NCBI RefSeq assembly: GCF_001438655.1
Contig: NZ_JQBR01000001.1
Span: 124,001 to 188,000 of the forward strand
From: Pediococcus cellicola
GTDB taxonomy: Bacteria; Bacillota; Bacilli; Lactobacillales; Lactobacillaceae
Direction: 5' to 3'
Length of the DNA stretch: 64,000 nucleotides
This document shows positions 8,407 to 18,621 of the stretch, one piece after another. How positions within the stretch are numbered: position 1 is the first letter of the stretch; each line of letters begins with the position of its first letter. The notes under the pieces were generated by a model, which was given only the letters and a program-made list of their open reading frames with translations, was not told where the DNA came from and did no database searches. A program made the position numbers and the translations under genes.

Positions 8407-9378
8407 ATGAAACGCATTGGTATTTTAACCAGTGGTGGCGATGCTCCAGCAATGAATGCTGCAATCCGTGCGGTGGCACGAAAAGCAATTAGTGCTGGAT
8501 TAGAAGCTTATGGCATTAATTATGGTTTTGCTGGCTTAGTAGCCGGAGATATTCATAAGTTTGCTGCTGCTGATTTGGACGACTCAATTGATGAAGGTGG
8601 AACATTATTATATTCTGCTCGGTATCCAGAGTTTGCCCAAGTAGAAGGACAGTTAAAAGGAATTGAGCAACTGAAGAAATTCGGGATTGATGCTTTAGTT
8701 GTTATTGGTGGCGATGGTTCTTATCATGGTGCTTTAAGGCTTACTGAACATGGCTATAACACAATTGGTCTTCCAGGCACAATTGATAATGATATTCCAT
8801 ACACTGATTTTACAATCGGTTTTGATACAGCCTTAAACACAGCTGTTGAGGCTATTGATAAGATTCGAGACACAGCCAAGAGTCATCAACGTGTGTTTGC
8901 CGTTCAGGTCATGGGCCGTAAAGCTGCTGATATTGCACTTTGGGCTGGTGTTGCTACTGGTGCAGACGCAATTGTTGCTCCAGGACATGATTACGATATT
9001 AAAGAAATTGCCGAAAAGCTCAAGCGTAACCGAGTTGATGGCAAGGATTATGGTATTATCGTGATTGCCGAAGGGGACGCTAATTCTGATGCAGCGCCTG
9101 AATTCTTAGAAAAGCTTAAAGAATATGGTGACTTCGATGCACGAGCAGTTGTCTTGGGACATGTTCAACGTGGTGGTCGTCCAACAGCTCGCGATCGTGT
9201 CTTGGCAAGCAAGATGGGTGCATACGCTGTAGATCTTTTATTGCAAGGTAAAGGCGGTTTAGCTGTTGGTATCTTGGATAATAAAGTTCAAGCACACGAC
9301 ATTACTGACTTGTTTAATGCAAAACATCAACCTGATTCTTCGCTTTATGAATTGAATCAAGATCTATCATTTAAATAA
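8407..9378 (+). CDS. pfkA: ATP-dependent 6-phosphofructokinase
   Basis: This 323-residue enzyme phosphorylates fructose 6-phosphate to the 1,6-bisphosphate, the committed glycolytic step. ATP-binding GGDGSYHGA near residue 102 carries the Gly that marks ATP rather than pyrophosphate use. The catalytic loop [20 protein letters not shown] is near 122, and the substrate loop [13 protein letters not shown] near 170. The length is that of bacterial PfkA. It lies directly before pyk, the usual pair in lactobacilli, and indicates an intact Embden-Meyerhof pathway. The site GAGGTGAAGAA precedes the ATG. Confidence 0.96.
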   Translation: MKRIGILTSGGDAPAMNAAIRAVARKAISAGLEAYGINYGFAGLVAGDIHKFAAADLDDSIDEGGTLLYSARYPEFAQVEGQLKGIEQLKKFGIDALVVIGGDGSYHGALRLTEHGYNTIGLPGTIDNDIPYTDFTIGFDTALNTAVEAIDKIRDTAKSHQRVFAVQVMGRKAADIALWAGVATGADAIVAPGHDYDIKEIAEKLKRNRVDGKDYGIIVIAEGDANSDAAPEFLEKLKEYGDFDARAVVLGHVQRGGRPTARDRVLASKMGAYAVDLLLQGKGGLAVGILDNKVQAHDITDLFNAKHQPDSSLYELNQDLSFK

Positions 9379-9445
9379 ACATTTAAACTCTGGTAAAAAC
9401 GACATTAAAGTCTTTTTATAAACTAATCAAGGGAGAGATATAGTT

Positions 9446-11209
9446 ATGAAGAAAACCAAGATTGTTTCGACACTTGGTCCTGCAAGTACATCAGTAGATA
9501 CAATTGTTAAATTGATCGAAGCTGGTGCAAATATTTTCCGTTTCAACTTTTCACATGGTGATCACGCAGAACATTTAGACCGCTACAACAAAGTTATGGA
9601 AGCAGAAAAGATTACTGGAAAAACTGTTGGTATCCTTTTAGATACTAAGGGTGCAGAAATCCGTACGACAGTTCAAAAAGATGGTAATCAGGAATATCAT
9701 ACTGGTGACAAGGCACGTATCTCAATGGATGACTCATTAGAGACAACCAAAGACAAAATTGCAGTTACGTATCCTGGCTTGTACGATGATGTGCATGTTG
9801 GTGGCCATGTGTTGTTTGATGATGGTTTACTTGACTTTAAGATCGACGAAAAAGATGAAGAAAATCATGAATTAGTTGTTCATGCAATGAACAACGGTGT
9901 TCTTGGTTCACGTAAAGGAACAAATGCACCTGGCGTTTCAATTAACTTACCAGGAATTACTGACAAAGACTCAAGCGATATCCGTTTTGGTTGTGATAAC
10001 ATGAACATCAACTTTATCGCTGCAAGTTTTGTTCGTAAACCACAAGATGTCCTTGATATTCGTCAACTTTTGGAAGAAAAGAACATGACTGATGTTCAAA
10101 TCTTCCCTAAGATTGAATCTCAAGAAGGTATCGATAACGCTGATGAAATTCTTAAAGTTTCTGATGGTTTGATGATTGCTCGTGGAGACATGGGTGTTGA
10201 GATTCCTGCTGAAAATGTACCTTTGGTTCAAAAATCATTGATCAAGAAATGTAATGCACTAGGTATGCCTGTTATTACAGCTACTCAAATGTTAGATTCA
10301 ATGATTGAAAACCCACGTCCAACTCGTGCTGAAGCTTCTGATGTTGCTAATGCCGTTTGGGATGGTACAGATGCCACAATGCTTTCAGGTGAAAGTGCTA
10401 ATGGTGCTTATCCTGTTGAATCTGTTGCAACCATGGCTAAGATTGACGAAAAAGCTGAAAATGCTATGGCTGAAGATGGTAACTTGCAAATTAACAAGTT
10501 CGATCAAAGTGACGTTACCGAAACAATCGGTGCTGCTGTTGCTCGTGCTGCAAAGAACTTGGGTGTTAAAACCATTGTTGCTGCAACTGAATCTGGCTAC
10601 ACTGCAAAAATGATTTCAAAATATCGTCCAAATGCTGATATTTTAGCAATCACTTTTGATGAACGTACTCGTCGTGGATTAACTGTTGAATGGGGCGTAC
10701 ATCCAATCGTAGCCGAAAAACCAGCTACAACTGATGATATGTTTGACTTAGCTGCTAACAAAGCTGTTGATTTAGGCTTTGCAAAAGAAGGCGACTTAAT
10801 TCTTATCACTGCTGGTGTTCCTGTTGGCGAACGCGGCACAACTAACATGATGAAATTACAATTAATTGGTTCTAAGTTAGCATCTGGTCAAGGTGTTGGT
10901 GACGAAACAGTTATTGGTAAGGCAGTTATCGCAACTTCTGCTAAAGAAGCTAACGATAAAGCAGTCGAAGGCGGTATTCTTGTAACAAAGACTACTGACA
11001 AAGATTACTTACCTGCTATTGAAAAATCTAGTGCATTAGTTGTCGAGAATGGTGGTTTAACTTCTCACGCTGCAGTTGTTGGAATTTCAATGGGAATTCC
11101 TGTAATTGTAGGTGTTCAGAATGCTACATCAATTCTTTCTGATGATGAATTAATCACTGTTGATTCACGTCGTGGTGTTATTTATCACGGTGCTTCAAAC
11201 GCTATTTAA
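9446..11209 (+). CDS. pyk: Pyruvate kinase with C-terminal PEP-utiliser domain
   Basis: This 587-residue enzyme converts phosphoenolpyruvate and ADP to pyruvate and ATP. It starts MKKTKIVSTLGPAS. The active-site segment carrying IFPKIESQEG is near 220, and the MLSGESANGAYPVE motif near 315. The C-terminal 110 residues form the PEP-utiliser swivelling domain seen in Bacillus and Lactobacillus enzymes, with GGLTSHAAVVGISMGIPVIVG near 535. The gene is separated from pfkA by 67 bases, without a strong terminator, and ends at a strong hairpin, so the two are probably one transcript. Confidence 0.96.
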   Translation: MKKTKIVSTLGPASTSVDTIVKLIEAGANIFRFNFSHGDHAEHLDRYNKVMEAEKITGKTVGILLDTKGAEIRTTVQKDGNQEYHTGDKARISMDDSLETTKDKIAVTYPGLYDDVHVGGHVLFDDGLLDFKIDEKDEENHELVVHAMNNGVLGSRKGTNAPGVSINLPGITDKDSSDIRFGCDNMNINFIAASFVRKPQDVLDIRQLLEEKNMTDVQIFPKIESQEGIDNADEILKVSDGLMIARGDMGVEIPAENVPLVQKSLIKKCNALGMPVITATQMLDSMIENPRPTRAEASDVANAVWDGTDATMLSGESANGAYPVESVATMAKIDEKAENAMAEDGNLQINKFDQSDVTETIGAAVARAAKNLGVKTIVAATESGYTAKMISKYRPNADILAITFDERTRRGLTVEWGVHPIVAEKPATTDDMFDLAANKAVDLGFAKEGDLILITAGVPVGERGTTNMMKLQLIGSKLASGQGVGDETVIGKAVIATSAKEANDKAVEGGILVTKTTDKDYLPAIEKSSALVVENGGLTSHAAVVGISMGIPVIVGVQNATSILSDDELITVDSRRGVIYHGASNAI

Positions 11210-11230
11210 TTGATTCATTGATGCTTTTAC

Positions 11231-11262
11231 AAAAAGACCGCTGTCAAAACAGCGGTCTTTTT
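11231..11262 (+). terminator. Intrinsic terminator after pyk
   Basis: AAAAGACCGCTG and CAGCGGTCTTTT pair around a short loop and are followed by T residues. It ends the pfkA-pyk transcript. Confidence 0.9.
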
Positions 11263-11302
11263 CATACATATTAAGTTAAAATAAAGGAGTGAAATTTTTT
11301 CA

Positions 11303-11758
11303 ATGGAGAGTTGGTTATTCTTAATCGGCATTTTGATTATTGCAATTTTAGGTCATAATCAATCTTTAATGTTTGCTACAGCTGCAGTCTTAGTACTTAT
11401 GGCTATTCCTAATTCATCAAAATTATTGTCCCTTATCGAAAAACAAGGAATTAATTGGGGTGTCACCATTATTACAGTCGCAATTTTGATTCCAATCGCA
11501 ACGGGACGAGTTGGTTTTTCGGATTTACTAAATGCTTTTAAATCTCCAGTTGGGTGGATCGCCATATTTTGTGGTATATTGGTATCGATTCTTTCTGCTC
11601 GTGGGGTTGGATTTTTAGCCATCTCACCAGAAGTAACGGTGGCCTTAGTTTTTGGAACTATTTTGGGTGTGGTTTTTCTGCGTGGGGTAGCCGCTGGTCC
11701 TATCATTGCTTCGGGAATTGCCTTTTGCATTCTCCAGTTATTAAATATAAAAATTTGA
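11303..11758 (+). CDS. DUF441 family membrane protein
   Basis: This 151-residue integral membrane protein has about four hydrophobic helices (roughly 1-35, 50-70, 80-105 and 113-148) and the family's conserved patches: [27 protein letters not shown] and the glycine-rich [17 protein letters not shown]. It matches DUF441 (YtwI-like), whose function is unknown. In lactobacilli it commonly follows pyk. The site AAAGGAGTG precedes the ATG. It is nine bases from cvfB, so the two are likely co-transcribed. Confidence 0.88.
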   Translation: MESWLFLIGILIIAILGHNQSLMFATAAVLVLMAIPNSSKLLSLIEKQGINWGVTIITVAILIPIATGRVGFSDLLNAFKSPVGWIAIFCGILVSILSARGVGFLAISPEVTVALVFGTILGVVFLRGVAAGPIIASGIAFCILQLLNIKI

Positions 11759-11767
11759 GGAGTTAAC

Positions 11768-12634
11768 ATGAATAATTTATTAGGTCACGTGATCGATACA
11801 AAAATGACGGATGAAAATGAAGATTATTATTTCTTACAAAACGAAGGAACTGTCTTCGAACTAGATAAAAAAGAACCAGTAAAACCTTTACACATTGGGG
11901 GACATTTTCAAGGATTTGCTTACGAAAATGAAGATCATAAGTTGCAAATCACCTCGCAAATCCCCAAAATTCAAGTTGGCCGTATGGGCTTTGGCACAGT
12001 CGTACAAAGTCGCAGGGACCTAGGTGTTTTTGTAGATATCGGCCTCCCCAACAAAGATATGGTGGTCTCTTTAGATGAATTACCAACGATCAAGAGTCTT
12101 TGGCCTCAAAAAGGAGATCGCTTATTAATTAGTTTACGAATCGACCATAAAAATCGGATGTGGGGAACATTGGCTGACGAATCAACCTTCCAAGAAATCT
12201 CACAAAAAGCTCCCCAAAACCTCAAAAATAAAAATTTAAAAGCCACTGTTTATCGCTTGAAGTTAGTTGGGACGCTAGTGATTACAAAAGATTATTACCT
12301 GGGCTTTATTCATCCAAGCGAACGTGATCAAGAACCACGGCTAGGCGAAGAAGTTGCTGCACGAGTGATTGGTATCCATCCAGATGGGACGTTGAATCTT
12401 TCGTTAAAGCCTCGCAGTTATGAAGCTATTGGCGACGACGCGGCTATGCTGCTTGCCATGTTGCAACACAATGAGGACCATGAATTGCCTTTTACCGACA
12501 AAAGTAGTCCGATTGCCATAAAAAATGAATTTGGTATTAGTAAGGGACAATTCAAACGTGCAGTTGGCCATTTATTGAAGGCTGGTGTGGTGACACAAGC
12601 AGATGGTTATCTAAAATTAAAAGAAGAAGGGTAG
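11768..12634 (+). CDS. cvfB: S1 RNA-binding domain protein CvfB (YitL-like)
   Basis: This 288-residue protein has tandem OB/S1-like folds followed by a winged-helix C-terminus (about 225-285, ending in GVVTQADGYLKLKEEG). The S1 core GFGTVVQSRRDLGVFVDIGL is near residue 75, with a second one near 160. CvfB proteins bind RNA and affect virulence-factor expression in Staphylococcus; here a general post-transcriptional role is only inferred. The start ATG has GAGG upstream. Four bases separate it from xerD. Confidence 0.88.
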   Translation: MNNLLGHVIDTKMTDENEDYYFLQNEGTVFELDKKEPVKPLHIGGHFQGFAYENEDHKLQITSQIPKIQVGRMGFGTVVQSRRDLGVFVDIGLPNKDMVVSLDELPTIKSLWPQKGDRLLISLRIDHKNRMWGTLADESTFQEISQKAPQNLKNKNLKATVYRLKLVGTLVITKDYYLGFIHPSERDQEPRLGEEVAARVIGIHPDGTLNLSLKPRSYEAIGDDAAMLLAMLQHNEDHELPFTDKSSPIAIKNEFGISKGQFKRAVGHLLKAGVVTQADGYLKLKEEG

Positions 12635-12638
12635 TCAT

Positions 12639-13526
12639 ATGGAAAACGTTCTTCAAGATTATTTGCATTCACTTCTGGTAGAACGTGGGCTTTCCCATAA
12701 CACGATTATTTCCTATGGACAAGAATTGAAAGAATTTTTTGAATTTTTAAAAATTCAAAAAATAAACTCATTCGATCGAATTGATAGATATACTATTTTG
12801 AACTATTTAAAGCATTGCGATGCTGAACAAAAATCGCGTAATTCGATCATTCATACTGTGACCAGTTTGCGTCAGTTCTTTGATTACTTGGTTACAGAAA
12901 ATAAAATCAATTCTGATCCAATGCTTAAAATTGATACACCAAAATCGGCTCATCATCTACCTCAAGTTTTAAGTGCTACAGAAATTCAAGCCTTACTAAA
13001 CGTCCCGGATACACATAAAAAGCTTGGCGTTCGCGATCGAACTTTACTGGAAGTGATGTATGCAACAGGACTACGTGTAAGCGAAGTTGCAAACTTAAAA
13101 TTAGATGATTTGAGACTAGAGATGGGTTTAATTACTACAATTGGTAAGGGCGATAAACAGCGAATTATCCCCATTGGAGACGTAGCGATTCATTGGTTAG
13201 AGGACTATCTGGATGGTGCCCGACAAATACTATTAAAAGGTCGAACAAGTGACTATGTCTTTTTAAATAACCATGGCAATCAAATGACACGTCAGGGCAT
13301 TTGGAAAAACTTGAAAGCCATGGTGAGAAAAGCTGGTATCACAAAGGATGTGACACCACATACAATTCGTCACTCTTTTGCTACAACGCTATTGGAAAAT
13401 GGCGCAGACCTTCGAACTGTTCAGGAATTACTTGGTCATGCTGATATTTCTACGACTCAAATTTATACCCACGTCACCAAACGACATTTAACGGAAGTTT
13501 ACAATAAATACCATCCACGAGCTTAG
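12639..13526 (+). CDS. xerD: Tyrosine recombinase XerD
   Basis: This 295-residue tyrosine recombinase resolves chromosome dimers at dif together with XerC. The N-terminal SAM-like DNA-binding domain (1-90) starts LQDYLHSLLVERGLSHNT. The catalytic domain shows Arg in TGLRVSEVANL, the HTIRHSFATTLL box, the [16 protein letters not shown] box and the nucleophile Tyr at its end. The position before ribT-scpA-scpB matches the xerD locus rather than xerC. XerC is encoded at 40212, so both partners are present in the window. Confidence 0.92.
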   Translation: MENVLQDYLHSLLVERGLSHNTIISYGQELKEFFEFLKIQKINSFDRIDRYTILNYLKHCDAEQKSRNSIIHTVTSLRQFFDYLVTENKINSDPMLKIDTPKSAHHLPQVLSATEIQALLNVPDTHKKLGVRDRTLLEVMYATGLRVSEVANLKLDDLRLEMGLITTIGKGDKQRIIPIGDVAIHWLEDYLDGARQILLKGRTSDYVFLNNHGNQMTRQGIWKNLKAMVRKAGITKDVTPHTIRHSFATTLLENGADLRTVQELLGHADISTTQIYTHVTKRHLTEVYNKYHPRA

Positions 13527-13565
13527 CCAAAATTGTCGCATTAGTTAAAATATGGTAAAGTTGTT

Positions 13566-13580
13566 TATAATGTTTATAAT
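13566..13580 (+). promoter_or_regulatory. Tandem -10 boxes before ribT
   Basis: Two TATAAT boxes (13566-13571 and 13575-13580) lie nine bases apart in the xerD-ribT gap, each preceded by TTTG/TGTT. A loose -35 TTAGTT is at 13541. They could start the ribT-scpA-scpB-rluB transcript. Confidence 0.45.
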
Positions 13581-13617
13581 TTTAATTGAAACAGACCCTT
13601 AGGAGGCTGAGTTCAAC

Positions 13618-13986
13618 TTGTTAGTAAAATATAGAGATTCTTTCCAAAAAATAGTCATGGGATTACTTTCTTTTATTCCCGAACTGAACAATATTGACCG
13701 CATCAATCACGAACTAGATTGGTATGCAGCTAGTGATGATCGCAGCTTATTTTTGCAAAAAAATCAAGACGGTGATTTTATTGGATTGGTGGGTATTGAA
13801 AAACAAGCCCCTTATTTAATGATCCATCATTTGGCTTTCATACCACAACAACAAACGAGTGAACATGAAGATGAAATTTTCGATTTTTTATCAGATTATT
13901 ATCCAGATTTACAAATGATGGGTACCATTGAAACCACTCCAATATTAGCAAAATGGGAAAAGAAGAAACATGACCAGGATGAATGA
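13618..13986 (+). CDS. ribT: RibT-like GNAT acetyltransferase
   Basis: This 122-residue protein starts MLVKYRDSFQKIVMGLLSFIPE, close to Bacillus subtilis RibT ([21 protein letters not shown]), so TTG 13618 is the start; AGGAGG lies 11 bases upstream. It has a short GNAT-like fold, with FIGLVGIEKQ followed by MIHHLAFIP. In Bacillus the gene ends the riboflavin operon; here it has no rib neighbours and overlaps scpA by 17 bases. The substrate is unknown. Confidence 0.85.
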   Translation: MLVKYRDSFQKIVMGLLSFIPELNNIDRINHELDWYAASDDRSLFLQKNQDGDFIGLVGIEKQAPYLMIHHLAFIPQQQTSEHEDEIFDFLSDYYPDLQMMGTIETTPILAKWEKKKHDQDE

Positions 13987-14740
13987 TGACCGCTTACAAC
14001 AGTTACCAAATGTGAAAATTAGTGCCTTTGAAGGTCCGTTAGATTTACTTTTACACCTTATTAAACAGGCTGAAATGGATATTTATGATATTCAGATTTC
14101 TGAAATCACTTCACAATATTTGGCGTATTTACATGTAAACCAACAGTTAAAACTGGACGTAGCGGGTGAATATCTCATTATGGCGGCTACTCTCATGCGT
14201 ATTAAAAGTAAAATGCTTTTACCTACTAAACTGGAAGTCGATGATGAGTCGGAAGAAGAGCAAGATCCTAGGTTAGATCTTGTGACCCAGTTGGTAGAAT
14301 ATCAGAAGTTTCAGCAGGCAGCACAAAATCTGAAAACTTATGAAGAAAAACGTCAAGCTTTTTATACACGACAAGAATCCTCGGTCCCATCTGGAATGAA
14401 ACTAGCTCATTTGGCGCCAGGGCTGACTGTTGATGCCCTTCAACAGGCTTTTCAAAAAATTATAATTCGACAGGAAAATGCACAACCCATCCATCGGACC
14501 ATCACAGAAGAAAGCTTTTCAATTGCCGACCAATCAAGACTAATTGAAAAGAAATTGAGCCACTCTGCAAACGGACTTGATTTTAATCGATTATTTGAAA
14601 AAACGACTAGTGTTGTGAACGTTGTGGTAACTTTTATGGCAATGCTAGAGTTGGTAAAAAAAAGACAAATAACCTTTCAACAATCTGATCGGCTGGGGAC
14701 CATTAAATTATTTAGTTTGGAAGATGATCATGGCAAGTAA
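13970..14740 (+). CDS. scpA: Segregation and condensation protein A
   Basis: This 256-residue kleisin bridges the Smc heads in the Smc-ScpAB condensin. The family N-terminus [26 protein letters not shown] is near residue 16, the [17 protein letters not shown] helix near 70, and the C-terminal winged helix closes with [14 protein letters not shown] and FSLEDD. The start ATG overlaps the end of ribT, and an alternative in-frame ATG lies nine bases downstream. It is translationally coupled to scpB through an 11-base overlap. Confidence 0.93.
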   Translation: MTRMNDDRLQQLPNVKISAFEGPLDLLLHLIKQAEMDIYDIQISEITSQYLAYLHVNQQLKLDVAGEYLIMAATLMRIKSKMLLPTKLEVDDESEEEQDPRLDLVTQLVEYQKFQQAAQNLKTYEEKRQAFYTRQESSVPSGMKLAHLAPGLTVDALQQAFQKIIIRQENAQPIHRTITEESFSIADQSRLIEKKLSHSANGLDFNRLFEKTTSVVNVVVTFMAMLELVKKRQITFQQSDRLGTIKLFSLEDDHGK

Positions 14741-15332
14741 TATTCAAAAAATAGAAGCCCTGTTATTTGTCTGTGGGGAGGACGGTTTAAGTATTAATGA
14801 TCTAGCTGATATGACCGGCTTTATGAAACCAGCTGTCTTATCGATGCTAGATAAGCTCACCCAAAAATACCAACAAGACTCTGATTGTGCGTTACTAATT
14901 CTACAAGCAGGTGGGCGTTATCGCCTTGCCACTAAGCCGAGCGTTGCCCCAGTGATAAAGAACTATTTTGATGCGCCACAGTTAACAAAACTCTCTACCG
15001 CTTCGCTTGAGGTACTCGCCATTGTGGCCTACAAACAACCCATAACGCGGATAGAAATTGACGAAATTCGTGGCGTTCAAAGTGGTTCAATGTTGCAAAA
15101 ACTCTCGCTACGCAATTTGATTCAAGAAGCAGGAAGACTTGAAGAGCCGGGAAGACCAATTCTTTATAAAACATCACCATATTTTCTTAATTATTTTGGC
15201 TTAAAGAATCTTGAAGATTTACCAGCACTCCCTCAGATCAAGTCTGAAGATAGTGAAGATACGCACGATCTTTATTTGAAACGGTTCAGTGAAAAACTAA
15301 AGAAAAATGAGGATACACAAGATGGCAAATGA
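14730..15332 (+). CDS. scpB: Segregation and condensation protein B
   Basis: This 200-residue protein has two winged-helix domains and binds ScpA in the condensin complex. Motifs include [14 protein letters not shown], the [23 protein letters not shown] signature near 90, and [18 protein letters not shown] near 143. I chose ATG 14730 because GGAAG sits six bases before it and directly abuts the alternative ATG 14724. It overlaps scpA and is overlapped by rluB. Confidence 0.92.
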   Translation: MASNIQKIEALLFVCGEDGLSINDLADMTGFMKPAVLSMLDKLTQKYQQDSDCALLILQAGGRYRLATKPSVAPVIKNYFDAPQLTKLSTASLEVLAIVAYKQPITRIEIDEIRGVQSGSMLQKLSLRNLIQEAGRLEEPGRPILYKTSPYFLNYFGLKNLEDLPALPQIKSEDSEDTHDLYLKRFSEKLKKNEDTQDGK

Positions 15333-16038
15333 ACGGTTACAAAAGGTAATGGCAGAAGCAGGAGTGGCTTCACGACGTAAGTCTGAAACCTTGATTACCT
15401 CTGGACACGTCACAGTAAATGGCAAAAAAATAACGACCCTTGGCACAAAAGTTGAAGATGAGGATCGTATTGAAGTTAACGGGATTCCGCTTCAAAGAGA
15501 AAAGCTAGTTTATTTACTTTTCTATAAGCCTCGTGGTGTTATTTCAAGTGTAAGTGATGAGAAACATCGTAAGACTGTCATGAGCTACTTTCCAGATGTC
15601 AGACAACGGATTTATCCAGTAGGTCGTCTGGATTATGATACTTCTGGAATTTTGTTAATGACTAACGATGGTAAATTGGCTAATCAATTAACACATCCTA
15701 AATATCATTTTGAAAAAACCTATGTGGCAAAAGTTGAAGGAATTCCGACCAATGATCAATTAGAAAAGTTACGACATGGAATTCGAATTGATAGAAAGCT
15801 AACCTCCCCAGCAAAGACCAAAGTGCTTAGTTCCGATTTGGAAAAGAAATCTGCAATTATAGAGCTTACAATTCATGAAGGCAGAAATCACCAGGTCAAA
15901 AAGATGTTCGAAAAAATTGGTCATCCCGTCACTAAGTTAAAACGTGAGAAATATGGTTTTTTGACTTTAGACGGCCTTCAGTCTGGAGAATGGCGCGCAT
16001 TAAAAGCAACTGAGATTACGCGTTTAAAGAAAAGGTAG
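15322..16038 (+). CDS. rluB: 23S rRNA pseudouridine synthase RluB-type
   Basis: This 238-residue RsuA/RluB-family enzyme probably modifies U2605 of 23S rRNA. An N-terminal S4 domain ([19 protein letters not shown], 3-60) is followed by the synthase fold with catalytic Asp in [17 protein letters not shown] near residue 100 and [18 protein letters not shown] near 190. The start is ATG 15322 with GAGGA nine bases upstream; an upstream in-frame start at 15307 lies inside scpB. It overlaps scpB by 11 bases. Confidence 0.92.
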   Translation: MANERLQKVMAEAGVASRRKSETLITSGHVTVNGKKITTLGTKVEDEDRIEVNGIPLQREKLVYLLFYKPRGVISSVSDEKHRKTVMSYFPDVRQRIYPVGRLDYDTSGILLMTNDGKLANQLTHPKYHFEKTYVAKVEGIPTNDQLEKLRHGIRIDRKLTSPAKTKVLSSDLEKKSAIIELTIHEGRNHQVKKMFEKIGHPVTKLKREKYGFLTLDGLQSGEWRALKATEITRLKKR

Positions 16039-16044
16039 CCCAAC

Positions 16045-17106
16045 ATGATGACCAAATTAGAGTTTTCTGATTTCTTATTACAGTTTATGAGCGAATCCGA
16101 TTGGAGACGCTCCAAAGTTTTTTTTAACAATTTAATCGGGAGAAGAACGGTATCTAACCTTTTTTGGGGGGCACAATACGGACTTCTGCCTTTTTTTAAT
16201 TTGTTTAAACATCTGTCAGCCACTGATTTCCAAAAAAGTTTACACGCTTTAAGCCAACAAGGATTGATCCTTTATCAAGATAATAAAGTACGGTTAACTA
16301 AACAAGGCGTCAAGCAAAAGCAAATCTTTACGCCAATAATCGCGCTTTTTAAATTTAAGGGTATAGGCTTATATACAAACATAGAAACTGTTCAAAGCTG
16401 TATCCAATTAGCTGTTCAAATCACTTCAGAATTTGCCTTTCAAAATAATCGTTACTATCCTATACAGGCGTCGGGGCAAATTATGAATTTTTGTAAAAAG
16501 TGGTTTTCACAAAACAAATCGCGTACCTTGCCTCAACAATTAGAAAAAGAACTTAGTATTTTTTTGGCTAAGCTTAGTGATGACGATGCTAATGCATTTG
16601 CTAATCGCTTTATTGGCCATGAAAATTATGGTTTAACCGATCAACAGATAGCTAGCGCTCTAGAAATATCTAATTTTGATTGGGAACTTAAAAAATTAGA
16701 TTTAATGACCCAGTTTATCAGTTGGACCCAAAGTGATTCGGACCAAGCGCCATTGTGTGCGCAACTGGTAGCTCCTTGGCTAAAGCAAACTCCGGTTTCA
16801 ATGAGCAGCGATTTATCTTATCAACTTTTTCTAAAATACACTAATTTAGATCGAGTTGCACAACTACGACAAGTTAAACTTAATACGATCAAAGAACATC
16901 TCTTGGAAGCAGCTATTTTATTACCGGATTTTCCTTTTACACAACTCTTACCGGCTTCATTTCCCGACAAGGTTTTATCATACTTAAATGCTACACCACC
17001 ACAGCAGTGGCAGTTTGCTACCGTCGTGCAGCTTGATTCTAAAATTTCTTTTTTTGAATTTCGCTTACTTCAAATTCAGAGAGGTCCCATTTCATATGTT
17101 GATTAG
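16045..17106 (+). CDS. YpbB-like helix-turn-helix protein, RecQ partner
   Basis: This 353-residue protein matches Bacillus YpbB in length and in its place directly before the RecQ-like gene. The N-terminus is a winged-helix-like region (SLHALSQQGLILYQDNKVRLTKQG). The C-terminal 90 residues fit the helicase-associated helix-turn-helix (HTH_40) pattern, LDRVAQLRQVKLNTIKEHLLEAA near 270. No catalytic motif is visible. It overlaps recQ by 11 bases, so the two products probably act together at DNA. Function unproven. Confidence 0.75.
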   Translation: MMTKLEFSDFLLQFMSESDWRRSKVFFNNLIGRRTVSNLFWGAQYGLLPFFNLFKHLSATDFQKSLHALSQQGLILYQDNKVRLTKQGVKQKQIFTPIIALFKFKGIGLYTNIETVQSCIQLAVQITSEFAFQNNRYYPIQASGQIMNFCKKWFSQNKSRTLPQQLEKELSIFLAKLSDDDANAFANRFIGHENYGLTDQQIASALEISNFDWELKKLDLMTQFISWTQSDSDQAPLCAQLVAPWLKQTPVSMSSDLSYQLFLKYTNLDRVAQLRQVKLNTIKEHLLEAAILLPDFPFTQLLPASFPDKVLSYLNATPPQQWQFATVVQLDSKISFFEFRLLQIQRGPISYVD

Positions 17107-18574
17107 TGATTCACAAATATTTACTTTATTGAGAGAAAAGTTTGGCTTTTCAGACTTTAAAAAAGGACAACTTGAAGTTATTCATCAGTTAATGGCAGCA
17201 AAAAATGTCTTGGCTGTTTTACCAACAGGAACGGGCAAATCCTTAATTTATCAATTGTTTAGCTATTTAGTCAATAAACCAATTATTGTGATTTCGCCAT
17301 TGATTTCTTTAATTGATGACCAAGTCGCTGGTTTAAATCGATTGGGAGAAAAACATGTAATTGGTTTAACATCCAAATTAGATCACGAACAAAGACGTTT
17401 TGCGCTACGCCATTTAAATACTTATCGTTTCATTTACCTGTCTCCGGAAATGGCAAACCAGCCTGAGGTTTTAGCAACACTTAAAAAGTTGCAATATGGT
17501 CTATTCGTCGTGGATGAGGCGCACTGTCTTTCACAATGGGGACCTGATTTTCGACCGGATTATTTGAAACTAAAGGATCTTTTATCCCAGTTGAATTCGC
17601 CAACAACACTTATGCTAACCGCAACTGCTACCGAAAGTGTTCGCCAAGATATCATCAAGAAGATGGGATTTACTGATAGCACCGTTCAAAAAGTTGTTTA
17701 TTCTGTTGACCGTCCAAACATATACTTGGCCGTTGAGCATTGTGACACCTCTAACGCTAAGGATGAAAAATTAATGACCTTACTACAAACTTTAGAGGGG
17801 TCTGGTATTATTTACTTTTCCAGTAAAAAAAAGGCCAATCGAATGACTGAATTAATATCACAAAAAACAAATCGATCTGTGGCAGCTTATCATGCGGATG
17901 TTAATTTGGATGATCGTTACCGCATTCAGCAGCAATTTATGCAAGGAAGAATTGATATTATTTGCGCTACAAGCGCTTTTGGGATGGGAATTGATAAAAA
18001 TGATGTTCGCTTTGTGATTCATTACCACATGCCAGGGAACCTTGAAGATTACCTACAAGAAATTGGCCGTGCTGGAAGAGACCAATTGGCTAGTATTGCA
18101 ATTTTACTTTATACAGCAGGCGACGAATACATTCCTAGTACACTTAATCTAGCTACCTTCCCAAAATTGGCAAATATTCAGACTTTTTTTGAGAGGCCAG
18201 AAAGTCGTGATTCATTTGAACCTGATCAAAAACAACTTTTAGACTTTTATCGTCAGCAAAACGTTTCCGTAGATGAAGTGAATGAGATTTTTGAGGTACG
18301 TCAACAGGCCAAACAGACAAGTTTGCTACAAATACTAAATTTCGTTAATGAAGAAGCGTGTTTACGTGCTGATTTATTGGCCCATTTTGACGAACCAGCA
18401 CCCGTTCATGATTCTAAATGTTGTGGAATTGATCAGGCACTATCAGCCATTAAGGCTTTGGGACTGGATACTAAGAAGCAATCAGTCCCACCGTCATATA
18501 AAACATTGAACCTTATTTCTTGGCAATCTCGTTTAACACAACTTTTTCACCGAAAAAATGAACATCAAAATTAG
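17096..18574 (+). CDS. recQ: ATP-dependent DNA helicase RecQ (short type)
   Basis: This 492-residue superfamily 2 helicase unwinds 3' to 5'. Walker A PTGTGKSLIYQL is near 44, VVDEAHCLSQWGPDFRPDY near 140, the SAT-like TATAT box near 178, and motif VI QEIGRAGRDQ near 323. A partial zinc region near the C-terminus retains Cys residues (ACLRADLLAHF, SKCCGIDQ). There is no HRDC domain, as in Bacillus RecS/YpbC. ATG 17096 has AGAGAGG upstream; the longer frame back to 16988 lies in ypbB and is not used. Confidence 0.9.
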   Translation: MLISDSQIFTLLREKFGFSDFKKGQLEVIHQLMAAKNVLAVLPTGTGKSLIYQLFSYLVNKPIIVISPLISLIDDQVAGLNRLGEKHVIGLTSKLDHEQRRFALRHLNTYRFIYLSPEMANQPEVLATLKKLQYGLFVVDEAHCLSQWGPDFRPDYLKLKDLLSQLNSPTTLMLTATATESVRQDIIKKMGFTDSTVQKVVYSVDRPNIYLAVEHCDTSNAKDEKLMTLLQTLEGSGIIYFSSKKKANRMTELISQKTNRSVAAYHADVNLDDRYRIQQQFMQGRIDIICATSAFGMGIDKNDVRFVIHYHMPGNLEDYLQEIGRAGRDQLASIAILLYTAGDEYIPSTLNLATFPKLANIQTFFERPESRDSFEPDQKQLLDFYRQQNVSVDEVNEIFEVRQQAKQTSLLQILNFVNEEACLRADLLAHFDEPAPVHDSKCCGIDQALSAIKALGLDTKKQSVPPSYKTLNLISWQSRLTQLFHRKNEHQN

Positions 18575-18621
18575 ACAATATGGTACAATTGTGCTGGTAG
18601 TTTTTTCGAGGAGGAATAAAA

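Noticed and set aside
11359-11769. Minus-strand 136-codon frame opposite DUF441
   Set aside because: It is a mirror frame of a hydrophobic protein gene and has no ribosome site or family-like motif.
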